A DNA stretch of 64,000 bases, taken from NCBI GenBank assembly GCA_963663905.2, contig OY760657.1:558001-622000 (forward strand), given 5' to 3'. This stretch comes from Saccharicrinis sp963663905 (GTDB lineage Bacteria; Bacteroidota; Bacteroidia; Bacteroidales; Marinilabiliaceae). Numbering within the stretch: the first letter of the stretch is position 1; each line of letters opens with the position of its first letter. Below the pieces are notes generated by a model. It was not told the origin of the DNA and did no database searches. It was given only the letters and a program-made list of their open reading frames with translations. Position numbers and translations under genes: made by a program. Below are positions 20,176 to 30,112 of this stretch, piece by piece.

Positions 20176-21849
20176 ATGGCTAATTTATCAAGACGAAAAT
20201 TTCTTTCAAGAGTGTCAATGACTGCAGCAGCATCCATAATACTTCCTACTGTAGGTTATTCTGCATCTCAATTATTATCTCAAAATATCAATTCAGATTC
20301 ATTTGTTATTGCTCCAACAGCATATGGCAAACTTAGAGGATTACGAGTTGATGGAGTTAATTGTTTTAAAGGCGTGGCTTATGGTGGAACAGTATCTGGT
20401 AATCGTCGATTTAAAAGGCCTGGACCCATTGAAGCATGGACTGGTGTTAAGGATGCATTAGAGTTAGGAGCTCCAACAATTCAATCTCCCAGAAGAGGTG
20501 AGCCTGCTCCTGCTGAAGATTGTTTGTTCCTGAATGTATGGACTCCGGCCAATGATCATAAAAAACGCCCTGTTATGGTTTATACCCATGGTGGTGGATA
20601 TGTTAGTGGTTCTGGAGGTGCAGCAGGACAAGATGGTGCTAACCTTGCAAGAAATTTTGATGTGGTAGTTGTAGAAACAAACCACCGTCTTGGTTTATTG
20701 GGATTTTTATATTTAGATGAAGTCGCAGTAGCGGATTATACAGGTTCAGGAAATATGGGGGTATTGGATATAACTGCAGCTTTAAAATGGGTACATGAAA
20801 ACATTATTGAATTTGGTGGTGATCCAGACAATGTGATGATTTTTGGTGAATCAGGTGGAGGCGGTAAAACATCCTGTTTATATGCTATGCCCGAAACAGC
20901 ACCATACTTTAATAAAGCTTCTATTGAAAGTGGTCCAGGTGTTCGTATGTTAACCAAAGATTTAGCTGCAGAAACAACTGAACGTGTTTTAAAGGAACTC
21001 AATATCACAAAACAGAATTGGCGGAAGTTGCTTGATGTTTCACCAGAACAATTATTAGAAGTTCAAAATAAATTTACTTTCATTCCGCCATTCCAGGAAA
21101 AAATAGGTATGCCTGAAATGATAGGTTTTGGACCTGTAGTAGATGGAGTTACTTTACCCAATCATCCTTTTGATCCTACAGCTCCTGATATTTCAAAAAA
21201 TAAACCTTTGATTACAGGTTGGAATGAAGATGAATATGCATTTTTTATTTTAACCCGAGGTGAAGGTGATTTAACAAAGATTGATTTTGATGCCTTACCT
21301 GGAAAATTGGAACCTGAATTTGGTAAAGACACAGCAACCATTATTGAAACATACAAAAAAACAATGCCTAATGCCTCAGCTCCACAAATTTTAATGGCAG
21401 TTAAATCTATTGCAATGATGGGATTGGGCTCTGTTGAAATTGCTGAAAAGAAAGCAAAACAACAAGGTGCTCCTGTATATTTGTATAATTTTGGCTTTAA
21501 GTCGGACATGAAAATTCCGGGAACGGATTTTCCAATTGGTACTCCTCATGCTATGGATATCTCTTTTAAATTCAACAATGAGGTGCCGCCTAAAGAAGGA
21601 GATAAACCATTCTGGAGTTTAGCCGGATCAAATACGGATAAATATATAGCATCGCATAAAATGGCAGAATTATGGACAACATTTGCGAAAACAGGTGTCC
21701 CATCTGCTAAAGATGTACCGGATTGGCCAGCATACAATTTTACATCGCGCTCTACAATGCGTATTGATGCAAAATGTGAAGTGATTAACAACCGCTTTAA
21801 CAAAGAACTGGATATGTGGCGTTCTATCGATAAACTTAAATCCCTTTAA
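20176..21849 (+). CDS. Type-B carboxylesterase with Tat-like signal peptide
   Basis: A 557-residue carboxylesterase/lipase of the alpha/beta-hydrolase fold. The start SRRKFLSRVSMTAAASIILP is a twin-arginine signal. The nucleophile elbow GESGGGG places the catalytic Ser at 226. The oxyanion loop is THGGGYVSGSGG and the N-terminal signature EDCLFLNVW is present. The C-terminal His is expected in GTPHAMDISFKFNN. It should remove acyl groups, for example acetyl or aromatic esters, from the substrate of the locus. It is followed after 10 nt by a second, divergent copy, suggesting an old tandem duplication. Confidence 0.92.
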   Translation: MANLSRRKFLSRVSMTAAASIILPTVGYSASQLLSQNINSDSFVIAPTAYGKLRGLRVDGVNCFKGVAYGGTVSGNRRFKRPGPIEAWTGVKDALELGAPTIQSPRRGEPAPAEDCLFLNVWTPANDHKKRPVMVYTHGGGYVSGSGGAAGQDGANLARNFDVVVVETNHRLGLLGFLYLDEVAVADYTGSGNMGVLDITAALKWVHENIIEFGGDPDNVMIFGESGGGGKTSCLYAMPETAPYFNKASIESGPGVRMLTKDLAAETTERVLKELNITKQNWRKLLDVSPEQLLEVQNKFTFIPPFQEKIGMPEMIGFGPVVDGVTLPNHPFDPTAPDISKNKPLITGWNEDEYAFFILTRGEGDLTKIDFDALPGKLEPEFGKDTATIIETYKKTMPNASAPQILMAVKSIAMMGLGSVEIAEKKAKQQGAPVYLYNFGFKSDMKIPGTDFPIGTPHAMDISFKFNNEVPPKEGDKPFWSLAGSNTDKYIASHKMAELWTTFAKTGVPSAKDVPDWPAYNFTSRSTMRIDAKCEVINNRFNKELDMWRSIDKLKSL

Positions 21850-21859
21850 AATTTCATAT

Positions 21860-23524
21860 ATGTATAGTTACTATTTTAAATTAATAATAGGCTTATTTTT
21901 AATAAGTTCAGGTTTTTATTCTTGTCATAACAATAATGCAAGTGTAAATGTAACAGACTCAAACTCAATAAAGGGAATCCATCCTATGATAGCCAACAGT
22001 GAAACAGCAAAAACAACCACTGAATCTGGTGATGTAATTGGGTATATCCATAAGGGAATTTATAATTATAAAGGTATTCCTTATGCTAAAGCAGAACGCT
22101 TTATGCCTCCTGAAAAGCCTGATAAATGGGATGGTGTTAGAAGTTGTAGATCATATGGTCCTGTTTGTCCTATTGATGTAGAATCTATGATTTTGTTTGA
22201 TGAGATGGAGTTTGCTCAACAACATAATTTCTGGTTCATGAAGGAAAAAGATTGTAATAACCTGAATGTTTGGTCTCCTGCAATTAATGATGGTAAAAAA
22301 CGTCCGGTAATGGTTTGGTTGCATGGTGGGGGTTATACTGCTGGTTCTTCGTGCGAATTGCCAAGTTATGATGGTGAAAACTTAAGCCGAACAGGAGATG
22401 TGGTGGTTGTATCTATTAATCATCGATTAAATGTATTAGGGTTTTTGGATCTATCAGCAGTGGATGAAAAATATGCACAATCGGCTAATGTGGGTATGAT
22501 GGATGTAGTTGCAGCTTTGAATTGGGTACATGATAACATAGAAAATTTTGGTGGAGACCCTTATAATGTTACAATTTTCGGACAATCAGGTGGTGGTGGT
22601 AAAGTGGCTACTATGTTATATACTCCTTCGGCTAAAGGGTTGTTTCACAAAGCTATTATGGAAAGTGGTGTGGCAGGAAGATATTCAACTAGGGAACAAA
22701 CTCAAAAAATTGGATTGGCCATTATGGATGAGTTAGGCTTGAAAAAATCAGAGGTTAATAAATTAGTAGATATGCCTTATGAACAGTTGTTAGCAGCAGG
22801 TAATCGTGCTGTTGCTAAAACTCAAGAATCTGGTTTTGGTCGTCTGGGATGGGCTCCTTCATGTGATGGTGAATTTATTCCTTTACAGCCAGGAGATCCG
22901 GAGGCTGAAGATTTATCCAAAGGCATTCCTTTAATTATAGGTTCTAATCAGGTTGAATTTGGTTCTTTTGGTAATCAGGATTTGTTAAAAGCAGATGAAG
23001 CAACTATTATCAATAAACTAAGTGAACGTTTAAAGGATAAAACTGAAGAATATGTGGCTGCTTATAAAAAAGCATATCCAAATACAAAAATGCCTTCCGA
23101 TATGTTGGATGTGGATGTAATGTTTCGTCCAATGTTATTGAATTTTGCTAATATCAAATCATCTGTTACAGGTGGAGCCCCTGTCTATAATTATGTGTTT
23201 AAGTGGAATGCTCCTCATTTAGATGGATTGTTAAAATCAAGTCATTGCATGGAACTGGCATTTGTTTTCAATAATATAGCACGTACTGAAGAGTATAATG
23301 GCGGAACCCCGGAAGCTTATGCCTTAGCTGATAAAATGAGTAAAACATGGGCTACATTTGCTTATACAGGTAATCCAAATAATGAATCCATTCCAACATG
23401 GGAACCTTTTACTCCCGAAGGTGGAGCAACTTTTTTATGGGACAACGAATCAGAGTTAGTACATCATCATGATAAAGAATTATTAGGGATTGCTACATCA
23501 GTACCACCAGTTAGCCCATTTTAA
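21860..23524 (+). CDS. Type-B carboxylesterase lipoprotein (paralogue of the preceding gene)
   Basis: A 554-residue lipoprotein (signal ending SGFYSC). It has the same fold as its neighbour: CNNLNVWSP, WLHGGGYTAGSS, and nucleophile elbow FGQSGGGGK with Ser243. The residue before the Ser is Gln here and Glu in the neighbour, a variation accepted in the family. The lipid anchor suggests outer-membrane placement, whereas the neighbour carries a Tat-like signal, so the two probably act in different compartments or on different esters. It ends the tight GH3-esterase block and is followed by a large inverted repeat. Confidence 0.92.
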   Translation: MYSYYFKLIIGLFLISSGFYSCHNNNASVNVTDSNSIKGIHPMIANSETAKTTTESGDVIGYIHKGIYNYKGIPYAKAERFMPPEKPDKWDGVRSCRSYGPVCPIDVESMILFDEMEFAQQHNFWFMKEKDCNNLNVWSPAINDGKKRPVMVWLHGGGYTAGSSCELPSYDGENLSRTGDVVVVSINHRLNVLGFLDLSAVDEKYAQSANVGMMDVVAALNWVHDNIENFGGDPYNVTIFGQSGGGGKVATMLYTPSAKGLFHKAIMESGVAGRYSTREQTQKIGLAIMDELGLKKSEVNKLVDMPYEQLLAAGNRAVAKTQESGFGRLGWAPSCDGEFIPLQPGDPEAEDLSKGIPLIIGSNQVEFGSFGNQDLLKADEATIINKLSERLKDKTEEYVAAYKKAYPNTKMPSDMLDVDVMFRPMLLNFANIKSSVTGGAPVYNYVFKWNAPHLDGLLKSSHCMELAFVFNNIARTEEYNGGTPEAYALADKMSKTWATFAYTGNPNNESIPTWEPFTPEGGATFLWDNESELVHHHDKELLGIATSVPPVSPF

Positions 23525-23555
23525 ATAATAATTTATAGGCATATGTGTGTTTGTA

Positions 23556-23639
23556 AATTGACTCTCCTTCTTATTTTCTTATTTGAGACTTACTAAAAGA
23601 AAGATTCGATCGCATCGTATTCAAGAAGGAGAGTTGATT
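23556..23639 (+). repeat. Long-armed inverted repeat after the second esterase gene
   Basis: Arms 23556-23572 and 23623-23639 pair over 17 bp (12 perfect pairs ACTCTCCTTCTT / AAGAAGGAGAGT, then two G-T wobbles and three A-T pairs) around a 50-nt loop. It lies 31 nt after the stop. No T-run follows. It resembles the element at 16184-16274 in size and position, so both may be RNA-processing or stability structures of this locus. Confidence 0.6.
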
Positions 23640-23767
23640 CACATCTTGTATAATATCAGCATTAGGGATACTATTAATATTTATTGTTTTAACGAATATC
23701 AATTCATGATAATTACACTATGATTAATATAAAACGTATTGTGGTGTAAATTAAAAAGTTATTTAAA

Positions 23768-24598
23768 ATGAAAAAGAAACTATTCATAATAACCTTATTA
23801 ATCATTTCTCAGTTAAGCTTATTTGCTCAAATGCCAGAAATGAACATTGAAGGAAAAGAAGTTTACAAAGGAGAAGACATTATTTTCCATGATATTGACG
23901 AGCATACGTGGGTTGGCACCGGACATGTCATGTTTAATGAGAGTTTGTACCTTGTTGAAGGAGATACCAAAGCTGTATTAATAGATGGCGGTACTAACAT
24001 CAAAGACCTGGATAAAATAGTTGCGTCCATTACTTCAAAACCAGTTATGCTTGTTGCTACGCATGTACATCCTGATCATACAGGGGCTTCGATTGATTAC
24101 TTTTCTGAATTGTATATCAATCCTGCCGATACAGTAGGTATACCTATGTTTATGCCTAATTACAAAGGAGAAGTAAAGTATTTAAAAGATGGGGAAATAA
24201 TAGATTTAGGAGGAAGAGAATTGCAAGTTGTTTTTTCTCCCGGACATACTCCGGGATCGACAACTTTTATAGATAGAAATGCTAAATATGGTTTTAGTGG
24301 TGATTCTTTTGGTTCGGGTAATTTACTATTAACTACAGACTTTTCTACCCTAAAAGCAACATGTGAAAAGATGGATAAAGTAATGAAGCAATACAACATT
24401 GAAAAGCTTTATCCCGGTCATTTTTTCGGACCTAATTGTGAAACGATTACTCGTGTTAATGATCTACTTACTGTAAGTAATAATGCATTGGAAGGTAAAA
24501 TAAAAGGAGAGGAGAATCCACGAGCAATGTTAGGGTTAAATCTAATTATTATTTATAAGGGAGTTAGAGTTAATTATAATGAAAGTGCATTAAAGTGA
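23768..24598 (+). CDS. Secreted MBL-fold metallo-hydrolase
   Basis: A 276-residue protein with a signal peptide ending LSLFAQ. It has the metallo-beta-lactamase fold: the zinc motif HVHPDH at residues 99-104, SPGHTPGS and GFSGDSFGSG further on, and PGHFFGPN near the C-terminus, supplying the remaining metal ligands. The specific substrate cannot be told; lactonase or ester-cleaving functions are common in such contexts. It has about 240 nt upstream that include the inverted repeat, so it may have its own promoter. It is 139 nt before the rhamnosidase gene. Confidence 0.88.
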   Translation: MKKKLFIITLLIISQLSLFAQMPEMNIEGKEVYKGEDIIFHDIDEHTWVGTGHVMFNESLYLVEGDTKAVLIDGGTNIKDLDKIVASITSKPVMLVATHVHPDHTGASIDYFSELYINPADTVGIPMFMPNYKGEVKYLKDGEIIDLGGRELQVVFSPGHTPGSTTFIDRNAKYGFSGDSFGSGNLLLTTDFSTLKATCEKMDKVMKQYNIEKLYPGHFFGPNCETITRVNDLLTVSNNALEGKIKGEENPRAMLGLNLIIIYKGVRVNYNESALK

Positions 24599-24737
24599 TT
24601 TTCTAATTATTTGTTTATTCTGAATCAAAAATTCACATAAAAAGGATCATGTAATTTGAATAATCAAAGTTTATGCTCTTGAGGATGGTCAAATATTTTA
24701 GTGAATTTCATCTTGCCATTGTATAAAACTTAATCAT

Positions 24738-27083
24738 ATGAAATACCTTTTCGTTACAATATTCGTCATTTTTTCGTTACAAGTTTCGGCTCAGTTTGGG
24801 GAATCTGACCCGAAATGGGATGCCAGTTGGATATATTTATCTGATAACCCGGATAATGAATATGGATTGTATTTGTTTCGAAAGGTATTTCAACTTGATG
24901 CAAATCCAAAATCATTTACGATAAAAGTTTCTGCTGATAATCGTTACAAACTCTATGTAAATGAGGTTTTAGTATCACTTGGACCTGTCATTGGAGATAT
25001 CAAAAACTGGAATTACGAAACAGTTGATCTTAAGCCTTACTTAAAGGAAGGCAGTAATATAATTGCTGCAAAAGTATGGAATGAAGGTGCTTTAAAACCT
25101 GTTTTTCAATTTTCAAAACAAACCGCCTTCTTAGTTCAGGGAACTGATGAATTATCAAAGACCATTAATACCAATACATCATGGAAATGTATTGAGGATA
25201 AAAGCTATACCCCCATAAAACAAAATGTACGAGGTTATTATGCCGCCGGTGCAGGTGAAAAAATAGATATGAACTATAAAGTGGAAGGTTGGAAGAAATT
25301 AAATTATGACGATAGTGAATGGAGTACGCCTGAAGGTTTTGTAGACAGGGCATTTGTTGGATTTGGCTTTAATACGCGTCAGGGGTGGGCACTTACACCA
25401 GCAATGGTACCGCCTATGGAATTGACCTTACAGCGGCTGACTACTACTCGCTATGCAAAAGGGGTTCAGGTGCCTGATCAATTTCCTTCAGAAAAAAAAG
25501 CGTTTAGCGTACCTGCCAATACAACTGCACGAATTCTGTTAGATCAGAGCTTTCTTACCAATGCTTATCCAACTCTTTTATTTAGTAAAGGTAAAAACAG
25601 TACTATTGTTATAACCTATTCCGAAGGATTGTATGATGCAAATGGTGCAAAAAATAATCGTAATGATATAAAAGGAAAAACTATTTCCGGAAGACAGGAT
25701 ACTATTATTTCCAATGGTAATTCAAATCAAAATTATACCTCCTTAAGCTGGAGAACCTATCGCTATGTTCAATTAGAAGTAAAAACAAAGGATGAACCAT
25801 TAGTCATTAATGATTTTTATGGCACCTTTACAGCTTATCCTTTCAAGCTAAATGCCAATGTAGAGGTTGACAACTCTGAGGTAAATAAAATACTGGAAAT
25901 AGGATGGCGTACAGCTCGTTTATGTGCTGTGGAAACTTATATGGACTGTCCTTACTACGAACGATTGCAATATATTGGTGATGCCTGTATTCAAATGATG
26001 ATCTCATATTACAATAGTGGAGATGACCGTTTGGCTAAGTATGCTTTGAGTTTATAGGATAACAGTCGTCAACCTGATGGTTATACATTAAGCAGATATC
26101 CGGATACTCAGGGTCAGGTTATCCCTCCATATTCATTATGGTATGTCAGTGCTTTATATGATTATATGATGATGGGTAATGACCGTCAATTTGTTAAAAG
26201 TAAATTGCTTGGAGTACGTCAAATATTAAACTATTTTATGACTCACGTTGCTGAGGATGGATCATTAAAAGGAGTTCCCGGGTGGAATTTTACAGATTGG
26301 GTTCCAAGCTGGAATATGGGAGTAGCTCCTATGGATGAGAATGGAAACTCCTCATTACTTGATCTTCAGTTGTTATTGGCTTTACAAGCCGCGCAAAAAT
26401 TAGAGGAGACAGAAGGAAGTCAGGAATATGCACAATTATATGCTGCTTTGGGTAGAAATATGTCAGCAACTATACAAAATAAGTATTGGGATAAAGACAA
26501 GGGACTATACGCCGATACACCTATGAAAAACGAGTTTTCGCAACATGCAAACACTCTGGCCATATTGGCAAACCTTACTGACGGGAATAACACAAAAGAT
26601 ATGGCATTGAAAATGCAAAATGATACTACATTAACACAGGCTTCTATTTATTTTAAGTACTATTTACACCGAGCAATGGCTAAAGCCGGATTTGGAGATC
26701 AGTACCTGGATTGGTTGGATATTTGGCGTAAAAATATAGATCTTGGATTAACAACTTGGGGAGAGACTTCAGAAGTAGAAACAACAAGGTCAGACTGCCA
26801 TGCCTGGGGCTCCAGTCCTAACGTTGAAATTTATCGTACTGTTTTGGGTATTGAAAGTGCAACACCTTATTTTTCAAAGGTTAAAATTGAACCCCAATTA
26901 GGAGATATTAAAAATATAAAAGGTGTGATTCCGCATCCTCAGGGCTTAATTTCAGTTGATTATAGCTTAAACAAGAATAAAATAAAAGCCATTATAAATT
27001 TACCAGATAAACTTAGTGGCGTATTTGTATGGAAGGGTAAAACCATTGAATTAAAAGGAGGTGAAAATATTATTAAACTATAA
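24738..27083 (+). pseudogene. GH78 alpha-L-rhamnosidase interrupted by an in-frame TAG
   Basis: Two reading parts lie in the same frame: 439 codons (24738-26054), a TAG at 26055-26057, then 341 codons to TAA at 27081-27083. Together they make one protein of about 781 residues, a normal GH78 length. The first part has a signal peptide (ending QVSAQ), the N-terminal beta-sandwich domains and the beginning of the six-hairpin domain (TYMDCPYYERLQYIGDACIQ), where the family acid residues lie. The second part resumes directly with DNSRQPDGYTLSRYPDT and continues through GWNFTDWVPSW, TWGETSE and the C-terminal beta domain. The frame continues across the stop without loss of homology, so this is a recent nonsense mutation, for example CAG to TAG, or a sequencing error. 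If real, the enzyme is probably inactive. Confidence 0.9.
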
Positions 27084-27177
27084 ATCCGGAGAATTAATAA
27101 ATGAAATATTTCCTGGACTAATTTTCAGTGAGGTGTTTATTTGAATAGCTAAATCTACAAAATAAAATATTTACGGT

Positions 27178-28821
27178 ATGCATAAATTAACGCTAATAAC
27201 CATTACAGTATTACTGTTTACATCTATAGTTTCTTGTAATCAAAAACCTTCAAAACAAGAAACCATTACCCAAAAGCCTAATATCATTTTTATTATGGCC
27301 GATGATCATGCTTATCAAGCCATAAGTGCTTATGGGGGGCTTTTAAAGGACGTAGCTCCAACACCGAATATTGATCGTATTGCAAATTCCGGCATGCGTT
27401 TTAATCAATGCATGGTAACGAATTCAATTTGTGGACCTTCAAGAGCAACCATTTTTACTGGCAAATACAGTCATAAAAATGGATTTATTGATAATACAAT
27501 GGGATCAAAGTTTGATTTTAGTCAAAATTCTTTCCCTAAAGAACTTCAAAAGGCAGGCTACAAAACCGCTGTAATAGGTAAGCTGCACATGGGAGGAACT
27601 CCTACCGGATTTGACTATTACGATATACTTCCCGGACAGGGCAATTACTATAATCCAACGTTTATCAATCAACAAGGTAAATATAAAGTGGAGGGATATG
27701 CTACAGAAATTATTGCTGATAAAACAATTGATTGGCTAAAATCAGTGAAAGATTCTACGAAACCATTTATGGTGATGATGTGGCAGAAAACACCCCATCG
27801 ACCATGGGAACCCGGACCTAATGAATTAGGAATGTACGAAAATACGGTTTTTCCTGAACCTGAAACGCTTTTTGATGATTATGAAAGTCGCGAACCTGCT
27901 TCATTAAACAATATGAGTATTGCCAATTCAATGTATTTGGATCGTGATCTAAAAATATCTGGTAATCCAAGAAATGGACTGAATGAAGAGCAGTTGGCTA
28001 AATGGAATGAAGTTTATATGCCGATTAATGAAAAATTTAAAAAAGATAATCTTCAGGGTAAAGATTTAGTACGATTTAAATATCAGCGTTATATGCGTGA
28101 TTATATGGCTTGTATATCTTCAGTTGATAAGAGTGTAGGAAAATTGCTGGATTATTTAAAAGATAACAATCTGGATGAAAATACCATTGTTATTTATACC
28201 TCAGATCAGGGATTTTACCTTGGAGAACATGGTTGGTTCGATAAACGATGGATGTATAAAGAATCTTTGAATTCTCCATTATTAATAAGTTGGCCAGGAG
28301 TTATTAAAGCAGGATCAGTAAATAATGATTTGGTTTCGAACCTTGATTTTGGAGAAACTCTGATTGATGTATCAGGAGGTCAGATACCTTCAGATATGCA
28401 AGGGGCAAGTATGCTTCCTGTATTAAAAGGTGAAACACCTGCAAATTGGAGAACAGGACATTATTACCATTATTACGAACATCCATCAGAACATAATGTA
28501 TTACGTCATTACGGCATTACTACCGCTAAGTATAAGTTGATACATTATTATTACGATATGGATAAATGGGAGTTATTTGACCTGGAAAAAGATCCTCAGG
28601 AAATGCATAATATATATGATAATCCAGCTTATGCTGATGTTCAGCAAGAACTACATGCTAATCTGGCAAAACTTAGAGATCAATACGAAGATAATGACTC
28701 ATTAAACGCCAAATTTATAGATGAATACAATGAAAAAGTAAAACTTAATCCGGCTATTGAATACTGGAAATTAACACCTGAAGAAATGCGTAAACTATTT
28801 GAAAGTCATGTAGAAGAATAG
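27178..28821 (+). CDS. Sulfatase lipoprotein (type I, formylglycine-dependent)
   Basis: A 547-residue lipoprotein with lipobox SIVSC (Cys20). It has the alkaline-phosphatase-like sulfatase fold: IIFIMADDHAYQA (metal Asp pair at 41-42) and the modification motif CGPSR at residues 85-89, whose Cys85 would become formylglycine. GKLHMGG and TSDQGFYLGEHGWFDKRWMYKES are the further metal and sulfate-binding segments. It needs a maturase; none is in this window. It hydrolyses a sulfate ester of a glycan, so the locus target may be sulfated. It closes the locus and is followed by a strong terminator. Confidence 0.94.
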   Translation: MHKLTLITITVLLFTSIVSCNQKPSKQETITQKPNIIFIMADDHAYQAISAYGGLLKDVAPTPNIDRIANSGMRFNQCMVTNSICGPSRATIFTGKYSHKNGFIDNTMGSKFDFSQNSFPKELQKAGYKTAVIGKLHMGGTPTGFDYYDILPGQGNYYNPTFINQQGKYKVEGYATEIIADKTIDWLKSVKDSTKPFMVMMWQKTPHRPWEPGPNELGMYENTVFPEPETLFDDYESREPASLNNMSIANSMYLDRDLKISGNPRNGLNEEQLAKWNEVYMPINEKFKKDNLQGKDLVRFKYQRYMRDYMACISSVDKSVGKLLDYLKDNNLDENTIVIYTSDQGFYLGEHGWFDKRWMYKESLNSPLLISWPGVIKAGSVNNDLVSNLDFGETLIDVSGGQIPSDMQGASMLPVLKGETPANWRTGHYYHYYEHPSEHNVLRHYGITTAKYKLIHYYYDMDKWELFDLEKDPQEMHNIYDNPAYADVQQELHANLAKLRDQYEDNDSLNAKFIDEYNEKVKLNPAIEYWKLTPEEMRKLFESHVEE

Positions 28822-28847
28822 AATAATATTCATGTAATTTCGGTTTT

Positions 28848-28897
28848 AAAGAAACCATTTGGATTAGCATCTGTAATCTGAATGGTTTCTTTTTTTT
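28848..28897 (+). terminator. Rho-independent terminator closing the glycan locus
   Basis: Arms GAAACCATT (28851-28859) and AATGGTTTC (28881-28889) are extended by two wobble and five further pairs around a 7-nt loop, and followed by a run of T. It is 26 nt after the sulfatase stop codon. Confidence 0.93.
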
Positions 28898-29293
28898 ATA
28901 ATATACCTTCTTCCGGTTCTAGTTTACAAATAGCACTAATTAACCAGTTTTATGTATTAGAATAGAAAATGACAGTTATTAGCCTTTAAAATTAATTATT
29001 GTAGAAGAGGAAATCTTTAAAAGTGTATTTATTTCTAATGAGCGAACAATGAAAGGACTTAATTACGGAATGTTAGTATGCTGCAGATTACATATCAAGC
29101 GACTGCAAGAATAGTTATTTTAAGGCCATTGGGATGGATTAATTATAGAATAATAAAAAAGCCTTACATAAATAAATGCAAGGCATGAAGATTAAATCTA
29201 AATTTAAGAAAATCAATAATTCTTGAGTATTCAAAATGACTTTAGTTGGAAGCTATACACAAATGGATTTATTAAGATGAGATGTGTAATATT
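28898..29293. other. Intergenic gap with a minus-strand terminator
   Basis: No gene is visible. At 29153-29184 the arms GCCTTaCAT / ATGcAAGGC (one mismatch) with a 6-nt loop are followed on the minus strand by TTTTTTATT. This fits an intrinsic terminator for the thioesterase gene that ends at 29294. The remainder is A+T-rich with nothing I can name. Confidence 0.6.
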
Positions 29294-29707
29294 TTATTTG
29301 CTATCCAATAAATCCTCGATATAAGGTGCAATAAAGCTTCGAAGAACATTACGTACTTTTACAGGTCTTCCATTTGTGTCGACTGCTACAAAGGTAAAAA
29401 TACCCTCAGTTACTTTATGTTCGCTAAGATCTTCTTTTGATCTTACAATTAGCTCTACATTAATATCAAGGGATGTGTTGCCTATTCGATTTACCTTAGT
29501 GTAAACCATAAATACATCTCCATTGTGAATTGGTCTGATAAAACTAAAGTTACTAACAGAAACAGTTACAGCTGGACAATTAATCACTTCTTCAACTTGA
29601 ATTGATGCTGCCTTATCCATTTTTGCCATTACCCAGCCCCCAAATACTGTACCTGCATGGTTAAGATCCGCTGGGAACGTTCTTCCTTTAAGTGAAATTT
29701 GTCTCAT
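29294..29707 (-). CDS. Acyl-CoA thioesterase, YciA-like hotdog-fold
   Basis: A 137-residue hotdog-fold protein. The motif FPADLNHAGTVFGGWVMAKMD (cited as NHAGTVFGGWVMAKMD, residues 16-31) is the YciA/ACOT signature with the catalytic Asp31. The rest (VTVSVSNFSFIRPIHNGD, KVTEGIFTFVAVD) is also typical. It should hydrolyse acyl-CoA esters in the cytoplasm. It is transcribed alone on the minus strand. An inverted repeat sits 27 nt upstream of its start and may be a control site. Confidence 0.92.
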   Translation of the reverse strand: MRQISLKGRTFPADLNHAGTVFGGWVMAKMDKAASIQVEEVINCPAVTVSVSNFSFIRPIHNGDVFMVYTKVNRIGNTSLDINVELIVRSKEDLSEHKVTEGIFTFVAVDTNGRPVKVRNVLRSFIAPYIEDLLDSK

Positions 29708-29733
29708 TTGTCCTTTTATATTATAAATTTTTA

Positions 29734-29752
29734 GGTTACATGAACTGTAACC
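29734..29752 (-). promoter_or_regulatory. Inverted repeat upstream of the thioesterase gene
   Basis: A perfect dyad GGTTACA-TGAAC-TGTAACC lies 27 nt before the start codon of the minus-strand thioesterase. The position suits an operator or a leader hairpin. The regulator is unknown. The rest of the gap to the tRNA genes (29753-30112) is A+T-rich and shows no gene. Confidence 0.45.
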
Positions 29753-30112
29753 ATATATATTTTCGATCTAATAATTCTATCGGATATTTAGTAGCCATTT
29801 CTCCATAATATCGATTAAAAATTAAGGAAAGACCTTTTGATTTAAAAAATATTTTTTTAACAAAGTGTTTATTGTTTACAATTTTGAATTGTCATTAAAT
29901 CCCATTGTTTTTTGAATAACAAAATAAAATAAAAGATGTTGCAATAGGTCATTGTGTTTTAACAAAGATTAGTGTGGGAAATTTGTTAAAACTATTAATA
30001 TATAATTGTTTGCACCGAGTGATTTTTTATTAAGGATGTTTATCTTCACTCAAAAGTTTAAATCCAACACCGTAATAAATATGAATTACATTAGTTTATA
30101 TTGAAATAACAA

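Noticed and set aside
21162..21509. 115-codon minus-strand frame inside the first esterase gene
   Set aside because: It is antisense to a clear carboxylesterase and has no recognisable domain.
26055..26057. Programmed readthrough or pyrrolysine at the TAG
   Set aside because: No stem-loop or other recoding signal is seen, and such recoding is not expected for GH78 in this phylum. A simple mutation is more likely.
26166..27083. A separate gene for the second half of the GH78 enzyme
   Set aside because: It has no signal peptide or leader and continues the same frame and domain as the part before TAG.
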